NCBI GenBank assembly: GCA_033239005.1 | Contig: BSQZ01000040.1 | Span: 5,332,599-5,396,598 of the forward strand | Source: Lamellibrachia satsuma | Taxonomy: Eukaryota > Annelida > Polychaeta > Sabellida > Siboglinidae | Reading direction: 5' to 3' | DNA length: 64,000 bases | In this document: piece after piece, positions 44,770-56,755 of the stretch | Numbering within the stretch: position 1 is the first letter of the stretch | Layout of the letters: each line of letters starts with the position of its first letter | Translations under genes and position numbers: made by a program | The notes under the pieces: generated by a model | Told to the model about the DNA's origin: nothing | Databases searched by the model: none | Seen by the model: only the letters and a program-made list of their open reading frames with translations

Positions 44770-45045
44770 TCCTCATGTTTTTACGAGTATCCTTCTCTAG
44801 AGTTAGTGAGTCCATCACAGGTTTTTTCCATTTCCCTACATGGGATCTTTTACTTCCCCTGGCGTAGACACCAGATAGAACTTAGAAGGGACCAACGGTT
44901 TTTACTGTCTCTTCCAAAAGATACAGGCAAAGTGGTGTGAATGAAATTGCCCAAGCTTCGAAATGGCAGAGCTGGTTTCGAACTTCAATCTTTTCGACCG
45001 AAAGCCCGACGCAGCGACGCTCTACCACATGACCACCGCCCCCAC
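44770..45045 (-). mobile_element. tRNA-derived SINE, reverse orientation
   Basis: On the minus strand: head with tggtcatgtggtagagcgtc (A box) and gttcgaaacc (B box), gcttgggcaatttcattcac, and a 3' part with gtaaaagatcccatgtaggg that matches the copy at 63.6 kb but not the 27.8-kb one. It is a second SINE subfamily sharing the head and centre. Confidence 0.7.
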
Positions 45046-45059
45046 CTGTGACTGGTGGG

Positions 45060-45475
45060 GCGCGGTCACACCATTACGTTGTTAGGTCAGGTCGCACCAT
45101 CACATATTAAGTGAGGTCACACCATCATATATTAAGTCAGGTCGCACCATCACATATTAAGTCGGGTCGCATCATCACATATCAAGTCAGGTTGCACCAT
45201 CACATATCAAGTCAGGTCGCACCATCACATATCAAGTCAGGTCGCACCATCACATATTAAGTCAGGTCGCACCATCACACATTAGGTCAGGTCACATCAT
45301 CATATGTTACGTCAGGTCACATGTACCATCACACATTAGGTCAAGGCACACTATCACATGTTAGGTCACACTCTCATACATTAGGTCAGGTCACACTGTC
45401 ACATGCTAGGTGAGGTCACACCGTCATATGTTGAGTCAGGTCACAACGTCACACCTTAGGCCAGGTCACATCATT
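45060..45475. repeat. Degenerate 24-26-bp minisatellite, about 16 copies
   Basis: Unit close to gtcaggtcgcaccatcacat followed by atta or atcaa. Copies in the middle are nearly identical and those at the 3' side diverge. Confidence 0.9.
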
Positions 45476-45844
45476 GTCTATAATGGTGTCCTGCATATAA
45501 CGGACATTTGTCTGTAATAGAATTTGTTTATGAAAAACATTTGTCTGTAGTGGACTCCTGTCTATTTTAGACAGTTGTCTATGATAGACATCTGACACTA
45601 AATCTGTTCACTATTCACAGGTTACATTTGTTCCATGTAAATAGTAAGCTGAAAAAGTAAATAATTTAAATGATAGCAGCGAGGTAGTTTTGAGATTGGC
45701 TTCAAGCAAACATCCTAATCCAGGATGATTGAATTCGGTGACCACGGCATGAATGGGATGGGATGAAATGACCAGAGACAAACAAACACGAAGGCAAGTT
45801 TACCTGCATAAGTTGTCTACTTACATTTATCGTTTAACTTTCAG

Positions 45845-47535
45845 GGCACCCCACTGAAGATTGCCTATGAGCATGGCTATCTGCATATTGTTGACATGTT
45901 GCTATGCAACAAGGCGCCCCTTCCCGATCCAGTGCCCGAGTCGTGACTACCCGTTCTTCACCATTACCTACAATGGCTGGGTTGATATACTCGATGTTCT
46001 TCTTAAGTACAAATCAGGTCAGATAGAATTCTGTTGATTTTTTAAATTTAATGGAAGCTACCAAAGAGTTACCCATGGTGCATCTGATGAATATGTTGAA
46101 AGTACAAAGTCTAATTGTTTTTTATGTGTGTGAAATCATGTTCTAAAGTATAAACTATATCTGCTTTATGATTCTACTATAACTTCTTGACTCCCCAGAT
46201 ATGTATGCCCTACTTAGCTAGTCTCCTGCATCTTTCATATATCCCTAGGCAGCTCAGATCATCAATTTCACAACAACGTATTGTGCCTGAAACAAAACTT
46301 AACTTGGGCAAACGTGCTTTCTCTGTCACTGTGCTTAGGGTCTGGAATGAACTCCCCATCACTTTGAAAACATCTGAAACTATAGATGTCTTCCGAAAAA
46401 AACTCAAGACATATTTATTCCAAATTGCTTTTCCACCATAAATCTTTGGTAGTCCCTCGTTCTGATAATGACTTTTGCGCATCCCAGTTCACGATTATGC
46501 TTAATGATCCTGTTTTGTTTTGCCTGTGAGCTCAGGTTCCTGAGGATATAGGTGCCATAGAAGTTAATTATTATTTTATAACAAATCCCAAATTTTTATA
46601 TAATTTAACCAATTGTTTATGGATATTGACCTGATATTTGAGTAGAAACACTCAAATTAATAAGATAACTGTTAAATTGTAAAGTGTGGTCCATTTTAAA
46701 ACATAAATTATAATATATAAAAATACAATTATTATTATCATCGTCAGATGTGTTCAAGAAAATCAGATACCAGGTGGTGCTGCTGAATACTGCGTGTTAC
46801 GGTGGGAAACTGAACACAGTGATATACTGCGTCGAGCGTATCCAGCAGATACCAAACAGGTGGCTCTCTCCAGAATGCCTTACTCCAGTTCTCGATGCAG
46901 CCTGTTAAGGTATCGTAATGTTTTTGAGTAATCAGTTTACTGTATAATCAGAAAGTGAACATTTATCAGATGTCAGTTTTGAGTTTTATTGGGTCATACC
47001 ATATTTTGTGACACAACAATGTCACGCCGTTGCCCAAGAAATATTTGCTACAACATGACTGATTATATAAGAATAAATTGACATTATTGGTCACTATTGG
47101 CCATGTTGTCATTTAATAATGAAATAGAGACTCAAGTCAAGTCATTATCTGGATGTGATACCTGAATCATTGCTTCCGTCTCTTCAAATGTAAGACTGGG
47201 TCCTATTCTTCAAAAGTATGGGCTTGAGTTGAGTCATTTGTAGGTATTAACTCAAACCGATTCTTTTGGGGCTATACGTTTAAGTCATGTCAAGTTCTCA
47301 TAAAATTTACTGATAAAAAAACTGTAACTTTTTATTCTCTTGTTATACTTTTGTTAAAAGTATGTTATTTGTTTCAGTGAAGCATATTGGCATTTTTCAC
47401 TATCTGACGATGCTTGGCGCAAAACTCACTGTTGACATCATTGACAAGTACCCAGAAACCATTGGGAAAGTGCTGGAGAGCTCCATTCAGTGACACTGCA
47501 GCAACAACTCGAGCTCAGACCAGCAAATGGATGAG
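45845..47535 (+). other. Ankyrin-type exons of the LRRK1-like gene
   Basis: Three exons. The first reads GTPLKIAYEHGYLHIVDMLL and, after a one-base shift, YPFFTITYNGWVDILDVLLK. The second reads CYGGKLNTVIYCVERIQQIP and ends in TAA. The third reads HIGIFHYLTMLGAKLTVDII, then a TGA, then an acidic Ser/Asn tail. The helix-loop-helix spacing (LHIVDMLL, DILDVLL) is ankyrin-like. Confidence 0.6.
46187..46575 (+). mobile_element. L2-like LINE 3' end, intronic
   Basis: Encodes VPETKLNLGKRAFSVTVLRV and WNELPITLKTSETIDVFRKK, then gctcaggttcctgaggatat and an AT-rich tail. Same family as 36.0-36.6 kb but opposite orientation. Confidence 0.8.
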
Positions 47536-47579
47536 GTAAGAAGTGTGAACAGTCGGTATCATATAAAATATGCACCCCA

Positions 47580-48420
47580 TGGACTCTGGATCCATTTTCC
47601 CTATAGGTCCATTTTCTATTATAAAAAATGGACCCCCCTGTAGAATACTCTCATTGAAAATGAACCGAGGTCAATATTCATGGGGGACCATATTCTATGA
47701 CATAAACATTTTTTAATATGGACCCCATAGAATATTGACCCCGGGTACATTTTGGATTTGGATGTAGCAGGTCCTTTTTCTATTATGGAACATGGACCTT
47801 GCCATAGAATTTGGATCCACACTGCCCCTTCATAAATTAACCACACAAAGTAATAAGATAAATTGTGACTGAATATATCTCAGCAAGTTTATTGTAAAAG
47901 CTAAATGCATTATGTTATCGTGTTTTTGTTGTTGCCATACCTCAAAACAGAGGCGTAGTGTGAGTCAAAGGAATTTAGTTTCTGATGTGAGATTTTGGTG
48001 GGTGTGTGACCACTACTGAAAGTGAGACTGATCAGTTAAATTCAAAAGTTCAGAGCACTACCGGGTAATTGGTGTGATAACTTTACTGAGGCATAGTGCG
48101 ACAAACCAAGTTTGCAGTTAGGAAGAGAACTTCAATAGCACTTGCAAAATCAATGTTTACATGCTAAATATATACTTCTTTTGACAACCATGTATTTAAC
48201 TAATAAGTAAAAAGCAATTTCAGGTTGAAATTCCATAAGGGGGTCCATATTCTATAATAGCATATATCTATTTTCTATGGGCTCGTGTATAAACAATTTA
48301 TATTACATATTACAAAAGTAATAAAAATGATGGTTATCTACAAATTGCATTATATTATCTAATAAGTTTTGCACTTTTTCATTTGGGGTCCAAATTCTAT
48401 AATTTTTTCTTGTTATTTAT
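47580..48420. repeat. Cluster of dispersed 'ggtccattttctata' motifs in both orientations
   Basis: At least eight imperfect copies of a 15-20-base motif (for example ggtccattttctattata, gaccccatagaatattgacc, ggtccatattctataata) are spread over 840 bases of intron. Spacing is irregular, so it is not a simple tandem array. Confidence 0.5.
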
Positions 48421-49699
48421 TAAATTTGTTAAAGCTTTCTCCACAGTATGTAGTTTTCAAATAACTTCATTGAAAGGGTGCTCATCACAGTAATGAATTG
48501 GCAAAAACTGATGTTGTGGTCAGCATGTAAGTTGATATCTGACTTTCATATTGAAGTACAGGTAAGTTAAGAAACCTTTCAGGGTTTATCATTACACTCG
48601 ATGGAGCTTTGTGGCTGACTCTGTCATCAGGCTGAACTGTCAAGTGATGACTGTCAAATGATCACATAACAGCGGAGAATGGTTCAGTAGACTCTGACAG
48701 TTTACTTTAATATAATAATAATAATATTTATTTTATATAGCACCATATCAATAAAAAATTGCAGCACTATGTATACAAATAATACATAAACAGTACAAAT
48801 AAAAACAAATTAAAATATATAAATTAGTTAGTTAAGATAAATATCACCATCAATCAGCCAAAACAATTACAGTAATCATTAATCTACAAAATAAATTATA
48901 ATAAATATAAACAAGAAGTTAAAACAGAAATAATAAATAAATATATGTAATTATAATTTGTTTAAGCAATGTTGTTTGGCTTTAAAAATAAATTGAGATA
49001 AATGAAAATATCAATAAATTAGGCTAAAATGTTGCAGCCGTAATTTAAGGATATGCAGTAATGTAGATGTGAGTCTTTAAAGCTGCCCTGAAAGATTCCA
49101 AAGACATTTTTTTTATGTTGGTCTGCATTGCATAAGTTTAAACATTCTCAAATAAACCAATACAATTATACACAAAATTAGCAATTTTCCCCTCAACAAA
49201 CCGTGTCTGGTGCCCTATGCAGAAACACTCACCGAGCTTGACCTATCATCCAGTGACATTCAGAGGTTGCCAGGCGTAGTGCCGTGGCAGCTGGAGAGTC
49301 TCAAGAAGTTGGATGTGTCGTACAATCAGCTGCATGCGTTCATGGACGGCGGCACGGTGGGAAAGATTCTCCATGAGGTTTGTGGCATTGTCGTTTTGTT
49401 TCGAAGTTAATTTTTCAGAAACAAAACAGGAACACTCTCAGTATAGGTAACGTTAAGTTCTGTAGCACCTGCCACGTGGTTCAGACAATTCTGTAATCCA
49501 CTTTTTATGTGGACCTGAATGAGGGAAATATTTATTTTATAAAAAAGTTATTAAACGTATATATTTACAATGTGGTGTGTAAGTTTTTGCCTTTATTACA
49601 CATGCATTCAATATATTCTATTCAACAAAGGGGAGCAGTTGTGAATTCGTAATCGGATGTGTGTGATTATGATGGAGATATCTGTTTATGTCATTATGT

Positions 49700-51165
49700 G
49701 ATCATCGCATACAAAATGGTGTGTGCTATGACGACGGAACTACTGCTTACATCATCACATACAAAATGGTGTGTGCTATGATGGCAGAACTACTGCTTAC
49801 ATCATTACATACAAAATGGCGTGTGCTATTACGACAGAACTACTGCTTACATCATCACATACAAAATGGTGTGTGCTATGATGACAGAACAACTGCTTAC
49901 ATCATCACATACAAAATGGTGTGTGCTATTACGACAGAACTACTGCTTACATCATCACATACAAAATGGTGTGTGCTATGATGACAGAACATCTGCTTAC
50001 ATCATTACATACAAAATGGCGTGTGCTATTACGACAGAACTACTGCTTACATCATCACATACAAAATGGTGTGTACTATTACGACAGAACAACTGCTTAC
50101 ATCATCACATACAAAATGGTGTGTGATATGATGACAGAACTACTGCTTACATCATCACGTACAAAATGGTGTGTGCTATGATGACAGAACTACTGCTTAC
50201 ATCATCACATACAAAATGGTGTGTGCTATGACGACAGAACTACTGCTTACATCATCACATACAAAATGGTGTGTGCTATGATGACAGAACAACTGCTTAC
50301 ATCATCACATACAAAATGGTGTGTGATATGATGACAGAACTACTGCTTACATCATCACATACAAAATGGTGTGTGATATGATGACAGAACTACTGCTTAC
50401 ATCATCACGTACAAAATGGCGTGTGCTATGACAACAGAACTACTGCTTACATCATCACATACAAAATGGCGTGTGCTATGACGACAGAACTGCTTACATC
50501 ATCACATACAAAATGGTGTGTGCTATGATGACAGAACAACTGCTTACATCATCACATACAAAATGGTGTGTGATATGATGACAGAACTACTGCTTACATC
50601 ATCACATACAAAATGGTGTGTGCTATGACAACAGAACTACTGCTTACATCATCACGTACAAAATGGCGTGTGCTATGACAACAGAACTACTGCTTACATC
50701 ATCACGTACAAAATGGCGTGTGCTATGACAACAGAACTACTGCTTACATCATCACATACAAAATGGCGTGTGCTATGACGACAGAACTGCTTACATCATC
50801 ACATACAAAATGGTGTGTGCTATGATGACAGAACTACTGCTTACATCATCACATACAAAATGGTGTGTGCTATGATGACAGAACAACTGCTTACATCATC
50901 ACATACAAAATGGTGTGTGCTATGATGACAGAACAACTGCTTACATCATCACATACAAAATGGTGTGTGCTATGACAACAGAACTACTGCTTACATCATC
51001 ACGTACAAAATGGCGTGTGCTATGACAACAGAACTACTGCTTACATCATCACATACAAAATGGTGTGTGCTATGACGACAGAACTGCTTACATCATCACA
51101 TACAAAATGGTGTGTGCTATGATGACAGAACTACTGCTTACATCATCACGTACAAAATGGCACAC
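49700..51165. repeat. 50-bp minisatellite, about 29 copies
   Basis: Unit acaaaatggtgtgtgctatg, atgacagaactactgcttac, atcatcacat. A few copies are 47 bp after losing three bases. Variants (gtgatatg, gacaacag, cacgtac) recur in the same order, suggesting higher-order duplication of blocks. Confidence 0.97.
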
Positions 51166-51289
51166 ATGCATCTGAATTGTTTTAGAGCTGAATGATGACC
51201 GCCTGCGATGACCAAGTACATAGTCCAGGACTTAGAATTTGATGAAATGATTAGGCGCAAGAAGTAAATATAAAATGGTACATTTGCTA

Positions 51290-51635
51290 TCTGCAGCCCC
51301 TGTAATCATCCTCAATGGCTGGTCATGCCCCTGTAATCATCCTCAATGGCTGGTCATGCCCCTGTAATCATCCTCAATGGCTGGTCATGCCCCTGTAATC
51401 ATCCTCAATGGCTGGTCAAGTAACACAATCCTCAATGGCTGGTCATGCCCCTGTAATCATCCTCAATGGCTGGTCATGCCCCTGTAATCATCCTCAATGG
51501 CTGGTCAAGTAACACAATCCTCAATGGCTGGTCATGCCCCTGTAATCATCCTCAATGGCTGGTCATGCCCCTGTAATCATCCTCAATGGCTGGTCATGCC
51601 CCTGTAATCATCCTCAATGGCTGGTCAAGTAACAC
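51290..51635. repeat. 31-bp minisatellite with higher-order structure
   Basis: Unit cctcaatggctggtcatgcc plus cctgtaatcat. A variant ending ggtcaagtaacacaat closes each block of 2-4 units, at about 51415, 51505 and 51625. Confidence 0.95.
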
Positions 51636-51654
51636 AAATAATTGGACACAGTTT

Positions 51655-51985
51655 TGTCCTTGTCCAATTATTTGTCTTACTCCACCACCATCTAGGTCAA
51701 TTACAATTATTTGTCTTACTCCACCACCATCTAGGTCAATTACAATTATTTGTCTTACTCCACCACCATCTAGGTCAATTACAATTATTTGTCTTACTCC
51801 ACCACCATCTAGGTCAATTACAATTATTTGTCTTACTCCACCACCATCTAGGTCAATTACAATTATTTGTCTTACTCCACCACCATCTAGGTCAATTACA
51901 ATTATTTGTCTTACTCCACCACCATCTAGGTCAATTACAATTATTTGTCTTACTCCACCACCATCTAGGTCAATTACAATTCGCA
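51655..51985. repeat. 39-bp minisatellite, 8 copies
   Basis: Unit ttacaattatttgtcttact plus ccaccaccatctaggtcaa, essentially identical copies. The period is 13 codons, so all frames look open. It ends about 70 bases before the acceptor of the LRR exon at 52055. Confidence 0.97.
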
Positions 51986-52597
51986 AATGTACCGCTTTAT
52001 ATATTTTAATATTTGCGGATTTGTTTTTATTGTATTTAGATTTCTTGGTTTCAGGCTTCGGGAGCTGAATTTGTCACATAACCACCTCACTGAGTTGTCA
52101 CCAGACATCTTCTGTCTCCCGGCCCTAGAGTATCTGAACGCCAGCCACAGCAAACTGGTGCACATGGCCAGAGACCAAACTCAAACTCAAGATGATGACT
52201 CAAATGACTTGGAGATGATTCCCAGTCACAACTCAAGCCTGTCTGGGGGTCATCTCAATGGTACACCCCTGGAGATGACCTCGGTGAATGTATTTCAAAG
52301 ATGTCTGTGAAATCAAGAATACTATTTAGTAAATATAAGGTCAGCCTGTGACCGCAACTGTTAAATTTTAATTGTGACTTAATTTAGAGGGAATCGCTTT
52401 AAAATAAGGCAGTGGTGGTTGAACGGTGATTTTGGTTCACTTTGTAAATGCCATTTCATATATATATGTAGCTACTACTATGGTTAGTAGCTGCAAATAA
52501 AGCTACTACTGCTACTGTGCATGCTACTGTTGATACTGTGACTAATATTTATATCTATAATATATATTTGTTACTTTGGCTGGTAATTTTGTAACAT

Positions 52598-52740
52598 TGC
52601 AAAAACTACTACTACCACCACCACTACAACCGCAACCACCACACACACCACCACACAACCGTCGCAACCACCACCGTCATAACCACCACCACAGCAACCA
52701 CCACCCCACACAACCACCACCACTACCACCACGTCCACCA
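52598..52740. repeat. (ACC)n-rich tract
   Basis: CCA/ACC-rich simple sequence directly followed by a headless SINE. Confidence 0.85.
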
Positions 52741-52975
52741 AGTTTGGGCAATTTCAATCACCCCACATTGCCTCGGTTCACTCAGCTGTATAAACGAGTG
52801 CTTGGCTAAAGACAATGGTAGATAAGTGAGCGAATAATCTTCATGCAGTAATTGCAGCGAGGATGAATGCTTCCCAGAGAAATCGAGTTGGTGTTGGAAT
52901 GAAAGTAAAGTGTAAAGCACTTTGAATGGTCCTACAGCCTGGATACAGCATTATATAAAAACATGCCTCTTTATA
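52740..52975 (+). mobile_element. 5'-truncated tRNA-derived SINE
   Basis: Begins at tttgggcaatttcaatcacc, without the tRNA head, and continues with cactcagctgtataaacgag, tgcagtaattgcagcgagg, gttggtgttggaatgaa and agtgtaaagcactttgaa. The ACC tract replaces the head. Confidence 0.8.
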
Positions 52976-53154
52976 GTATATTGGAATCCACTTAAATTGA
53001 GTCACTTTGGAGCAGAGTAATTTAATTACTAAGCGGCTGATTCACACAAGCGGCACATTTTAACACAGCGGGAATAGGAAATGACTTCGTCCCAGCCTAC
53101 AAATGTTATTCTCATTCTGGCTCATTCTGTTATCCACGATTCTGTTAGGCAGAG

Positions 53155-53345
53155 TCCATAGTAGGAACCTTTATTTGTAACACTGGTTTGATTGACAGAT
53201 GCCATGGAAGAACCATGGTCCACTGTAAGACCTTTTATTTGTGACACTGGTTTGATTGACAGATGCCATGGAAGGACCATGGTCGACTGTAAGACCTTTT
53301 AATTGTGACACTGGTTTGATTGACAAATGCCATGGAAGGGCCTTG
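53155..53345. repeat. About 62-bp tandem repeat, 3 copies, reaching into an LRR exon
   Basis: Unit gacactggtttgattgacag, atgccatggaaggaccatgg, tcgactgtaagaccttttat. The third copy (atgccatggaagggccttgg) runs into the exon starting near 53340, so the array overlaps its acceptor. Confidence 0.85.
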
Positions 53346-54486
53346 GTGCTGTGAGCAGCTCCAAACTCTTGATCTGTCCAACAACCAGCTCGAGCTTCTC
53401 CCCCACTACTCGCCCTGTGCGCCAACCTACGGACATTCCCAGCACCCTGGTGCTGCCCTCTGGTGAGTACAACATTTGTTATACTGTTGTGCTCTGTCAG
53501 TCGAAGATCACTCATACACCGTGACTATAACTTTGTTCAGAAATATATTTAAGTTATGTGTGTGCATATGTAGCAGTTAAAGCTACCATCCTGATATCAA
53601 CAGACTGGTATCAACAGCTAAATGAGCAAAAAAACTTTTAATAATGAATGTAACAATTGCCAAGACACCCCCAGCACCATGTAATGCTTTGTATTGCTTA
53701 CCCGTACACACCCCTCCCCCCGAGTATGACATACTTTATGAATGGCCCTAAGACACTGATAATCGACTGTTGTATTTGTCACCAGAGGGAGCTGGACTTG
53801 TCGGAGAACTTCTTGATCTCGTTGGCGTGCAGCCTCGAGGATTAATGGGGTCAGAGTCTCAAGAAGTTACGCTTCACTCACATCATCCTGCAGGAGATCA
53901 GTCAGAGTGTCTGTCGTCTCGGTCAGTCTACTTTCATTGGTCACTAGTCCTGTTACAGGTCCAGTTTTCACAGTTCTCTGTTCTTGATGACCATTTATTC
54001 ACAATTACCACCAAACTCCCCACCAACGACGTAACAAGTTATAAACAACAATGACCTTGCTCGGCCATACCAATCTGCAACTCCAACAATCATTTAGAAT
54101 TTATAATCAAGTGGTATGCGAAGTGGCGCCACTGTTGGGAGTGTTAATTACCACTACACCACCTGGTGGATTATTTGGAACTTCAAAATGGTGCTTGCTG
54201 TAAGACATTATTTGTAGGAATATTTGTTGCGTGTAGTGGCTGTTGACATTACTAAGAAATAATCTATAAGTGTTTCAATTATTTTACTTGATGTTTACTG
54301 GTTTTGCATGCATAAAATCTGCTCAAACTTTGCCAATAATTTCCCTCACTGGTTGACAGTGTACATAATATGACCATGTGTTGAGACAATGTGTCATTTT
54401 CATGTTAATTTACTATGTTATCTGCGATTAATATTTAGCAAAAACTGGCAAGATGACCACATTAGATACCATTGAGCTTAGAATAG

Positions 54487-54595
54487 AACTAGTGCTGTCA
54501 TGGTTCTCTGTCTGGAAGGATGTAGACCCAAGACCGCGGTACCCACTGGTACCTGTGGCTTCAGTTCTATACCCGAAACCATGACAGCACTAGTT
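54487..54595. repeat. Perfect 19-bp inverted repeat
   Basis: aactagtgctgtcatggtt at 54487-54505 and aaccatgacagcactagtt at 54577-54595, 71 bases apart. Intronic. Confidence 0.85.
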
Positions 54596-54729
54596 ACCAG
54601 TCACTCTAGTAGAGTGACCCCTGTCTCGGTCATGAGACCATTATAAACAAGGGCAGTGAAGACATGTGGGCTCATTCTGAGTATTTCTCCACAAAGCAAA
54701 AATGTAAGAATACACAGTGTTATCAACAG

Positions 54730-54960
54730 ACAGACCAACATCTGCCAACACACAGCCTTATCTGCAGATGTGACAATAATGTGACATCTGCCAACACACA
54801 GCCTTATCTGCAGATGTGACGATAATGTGACAGCATAGCTTCAGACATTTTATTTCCGGTTAAGCCAACATTTTATTTTCTGTTAGCCGCTAACATTTTA
54901 TTTCCTGTAGGGCCAACATTTTATTTCTTATTTGCCACTAACATTTTATTTCCTGTTAAG
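54730..54960. repeat. Two short arrays: 48-bp duplicate and about 25-bp 'acattttatttcc' repeats
   Basis: acatctgccaacacacagcc and ttatctgcagatgtgac occur twice at 54738-54832. Then acattttatttcctgttagc-like units occur about five times to 54960. Confidence 0.8.
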
Positions 54961-55489
54961 ATAAACTAGCATTTGATGAAAATGGATATTTTAATAATCT
55001 TCTAAAACTATGCCCTTGACCAGATAAGCTATGACCTCATCAAATTATAATCAAAGAAAAAGGTGATCAGGACAAATTTAAAGTATATGTTTCTTATGAA
55101 TTTGCATGGGTAGATATGAACTTTTTTCTTTGCATGCTGACAGCTTCACTGAATGAGTTGGATCTGTCTTGCAACAAGCTTCGTTGCTTGCCCAACATCA
55201 CCTGGTGTTAATGTGAAGAACTTGAAGTGTTTAATTTGTCGCACAATCGCCTGACCAATAGCACGACACCGATAGCGAGACAGGGTAGGTTAGTTGTTTA
55301 TTTAATTAAAAAATCATGTTATATGTTATAAGTTGTAACCATTGTAGCACCCTGACTGTCTACATGTATTGTAATGAATCACGATATGTTATTATAATTT
55401 GATTGTTATTTGTTTGATTTGAATGTTTCGACTCGAATGTCATGTTTTCATTGACTCACAGTTTAAAGATCAAAACTTAAATAGCACGT

Positions 55490-55542
55490 AAACATTCCTT
55501 TCTTTCATTCTTTTCTTTCTTTCATTCTTTTCTTTCTTTCCG
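55490..55542. repeat. (TTTC)n tract
   Basis: ttctttcattcttttctttc simple sequence in the intron after the exon ending at 55284. Confidence 0.8.
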
Positions 55543-56009
55543 AGCCTGCCTGTTGCGCTCTCTGATATATATCCAGCTGCTGTCTATCATTTCTTTGACT
55601 ATTCATGCACGAGCATATAAACTTCTAATTTGAAGGATTTTCTCTTAAACGAAGAAGATAATAGTAATACTTTATTTGGTATAGAGCCTGATCCAAACAG
55701 CACTGTACAAATTGCTAACATACTTTAGATGTGCTAAATAAAGAAATAAATATATTAAAATACTACAAGTAATAAGAATTATTTAAAAATAAGTATAATA
55801 TGACAAGACAAACAAACCAAATAACTAGCCCAATGGCATTTGGAGAAGTGGTTGACCAGCAGCTACACGAGATATCATAGAGAATGACTTGAGGTACCAT
55901 GTTAAGTGGATGGCATAAGTACGTAGTAGCTAAATAAATAGATTTACATGTTTTCCTGTCGATAAAGCTGCTGAGAGCGCCACCTGGTTTCAGCACCATC
56001 ATGAAGAAC

Positions 56010-56755
56010 TGTTGCCGCACTGGTCGTCCGCTACAGTGAGTACCGCACTGGTCGTCCACTACAGTGAGTATCACACCGGTCGTCCACTACAGTGAGTACT
56101 GCGCCGGTCGTCCACTACAGTGAGTACTGCACCGGTCGTCCACTACAGTGAGTACCGCGCCGGTCGTCCGCTACAGTGAGTACCGCACCGGTCATCCGCT
56201 ACAGTGAGTACTGCACTGGTCGTCCACTACAGTGAGTACCGCACCGGTCGTCCACTACAGTGAGTACTGCGCCGGTCGTCCACTACAGTGAGTATCACAC
56301 CGGTCGTCCACTACAGTGAGTACTGCGCCGGTCGTCCACTACAGTGAGTACTGCACCGGTCGTCCACTACAGTGAGTACTGCACCGGTCGTCCACTACAG
56401 TGAGTACTGCGCCGGTCGTCCGCTACAGTGAGTACTGCGCCGGTCGTCCACTACAGTGAGTACCGCACCGGTCATCCGCTACAGTGAGTACTGCACTAGT
56501 CGTCCACTACAGTGAGTACCGCACCGGTCGTCCACTACAGTGAGTACCGCACCGGTCGTCCACTACAGTGAGTACTGCACCGGTCGTCCACTACAGTGAG
56601 TACTGCGCCGGTCGTCCGCTACAGTGAGTACTGCGCCAGTCGTCCACTACAGTAAGTACCGCGCCGGTCGTCCACTACAGTGAGTACCGCACCGGTTGTC
56701 CACTACAGTGAGTACCGCACCGGTCGTCCGCTACAGTGAGTACCGCGCCGGTCGT
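56010..56755. repeat. 28-bp minisatellite, about 26 copies, left part
   Basis: Unit cagtgagtaccgcaccggtc plus gtccacta. Variation is limited to a few positions (ac/gc, cc/tc, cca/ccg). Each unit contains a CAG followed by GTGAGTA-like sequence. The array is interrupted at 56755 by a LINE and resumes at 59522. Confidence 0.97.

Noticed and set aside
48505..48570. Possible extra LRRK1 exon (LISDFHIEVQ before a GTAAGT donor)
   Set aside because: It has a donor and an acceptor, but its phase does not fit the next LRR exon and the similarity is too weak.
49688..51200. Regular direct repeats that resemble a CRISPR array
   Set aside because: The units are contiguous, with no distinct unique spacers between conserved repeats, and the setting is a eukaryotic intron. 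This is a minisatellite.
51586..52068. ORF with repeated Pro-Pro-Pro-Ser-Arg-Ser units
   Set aside because: It translates the 31-bp and 39-bp minisatellites and is unrelated to the LRR exon that follows.
56696..56755. Start Met of the 610-residue ORF (MSTTVSTAPVV)
   Set aside because: This N terminus is encoded by the 28-bp minisatellite. The LINE begins at about 56756.
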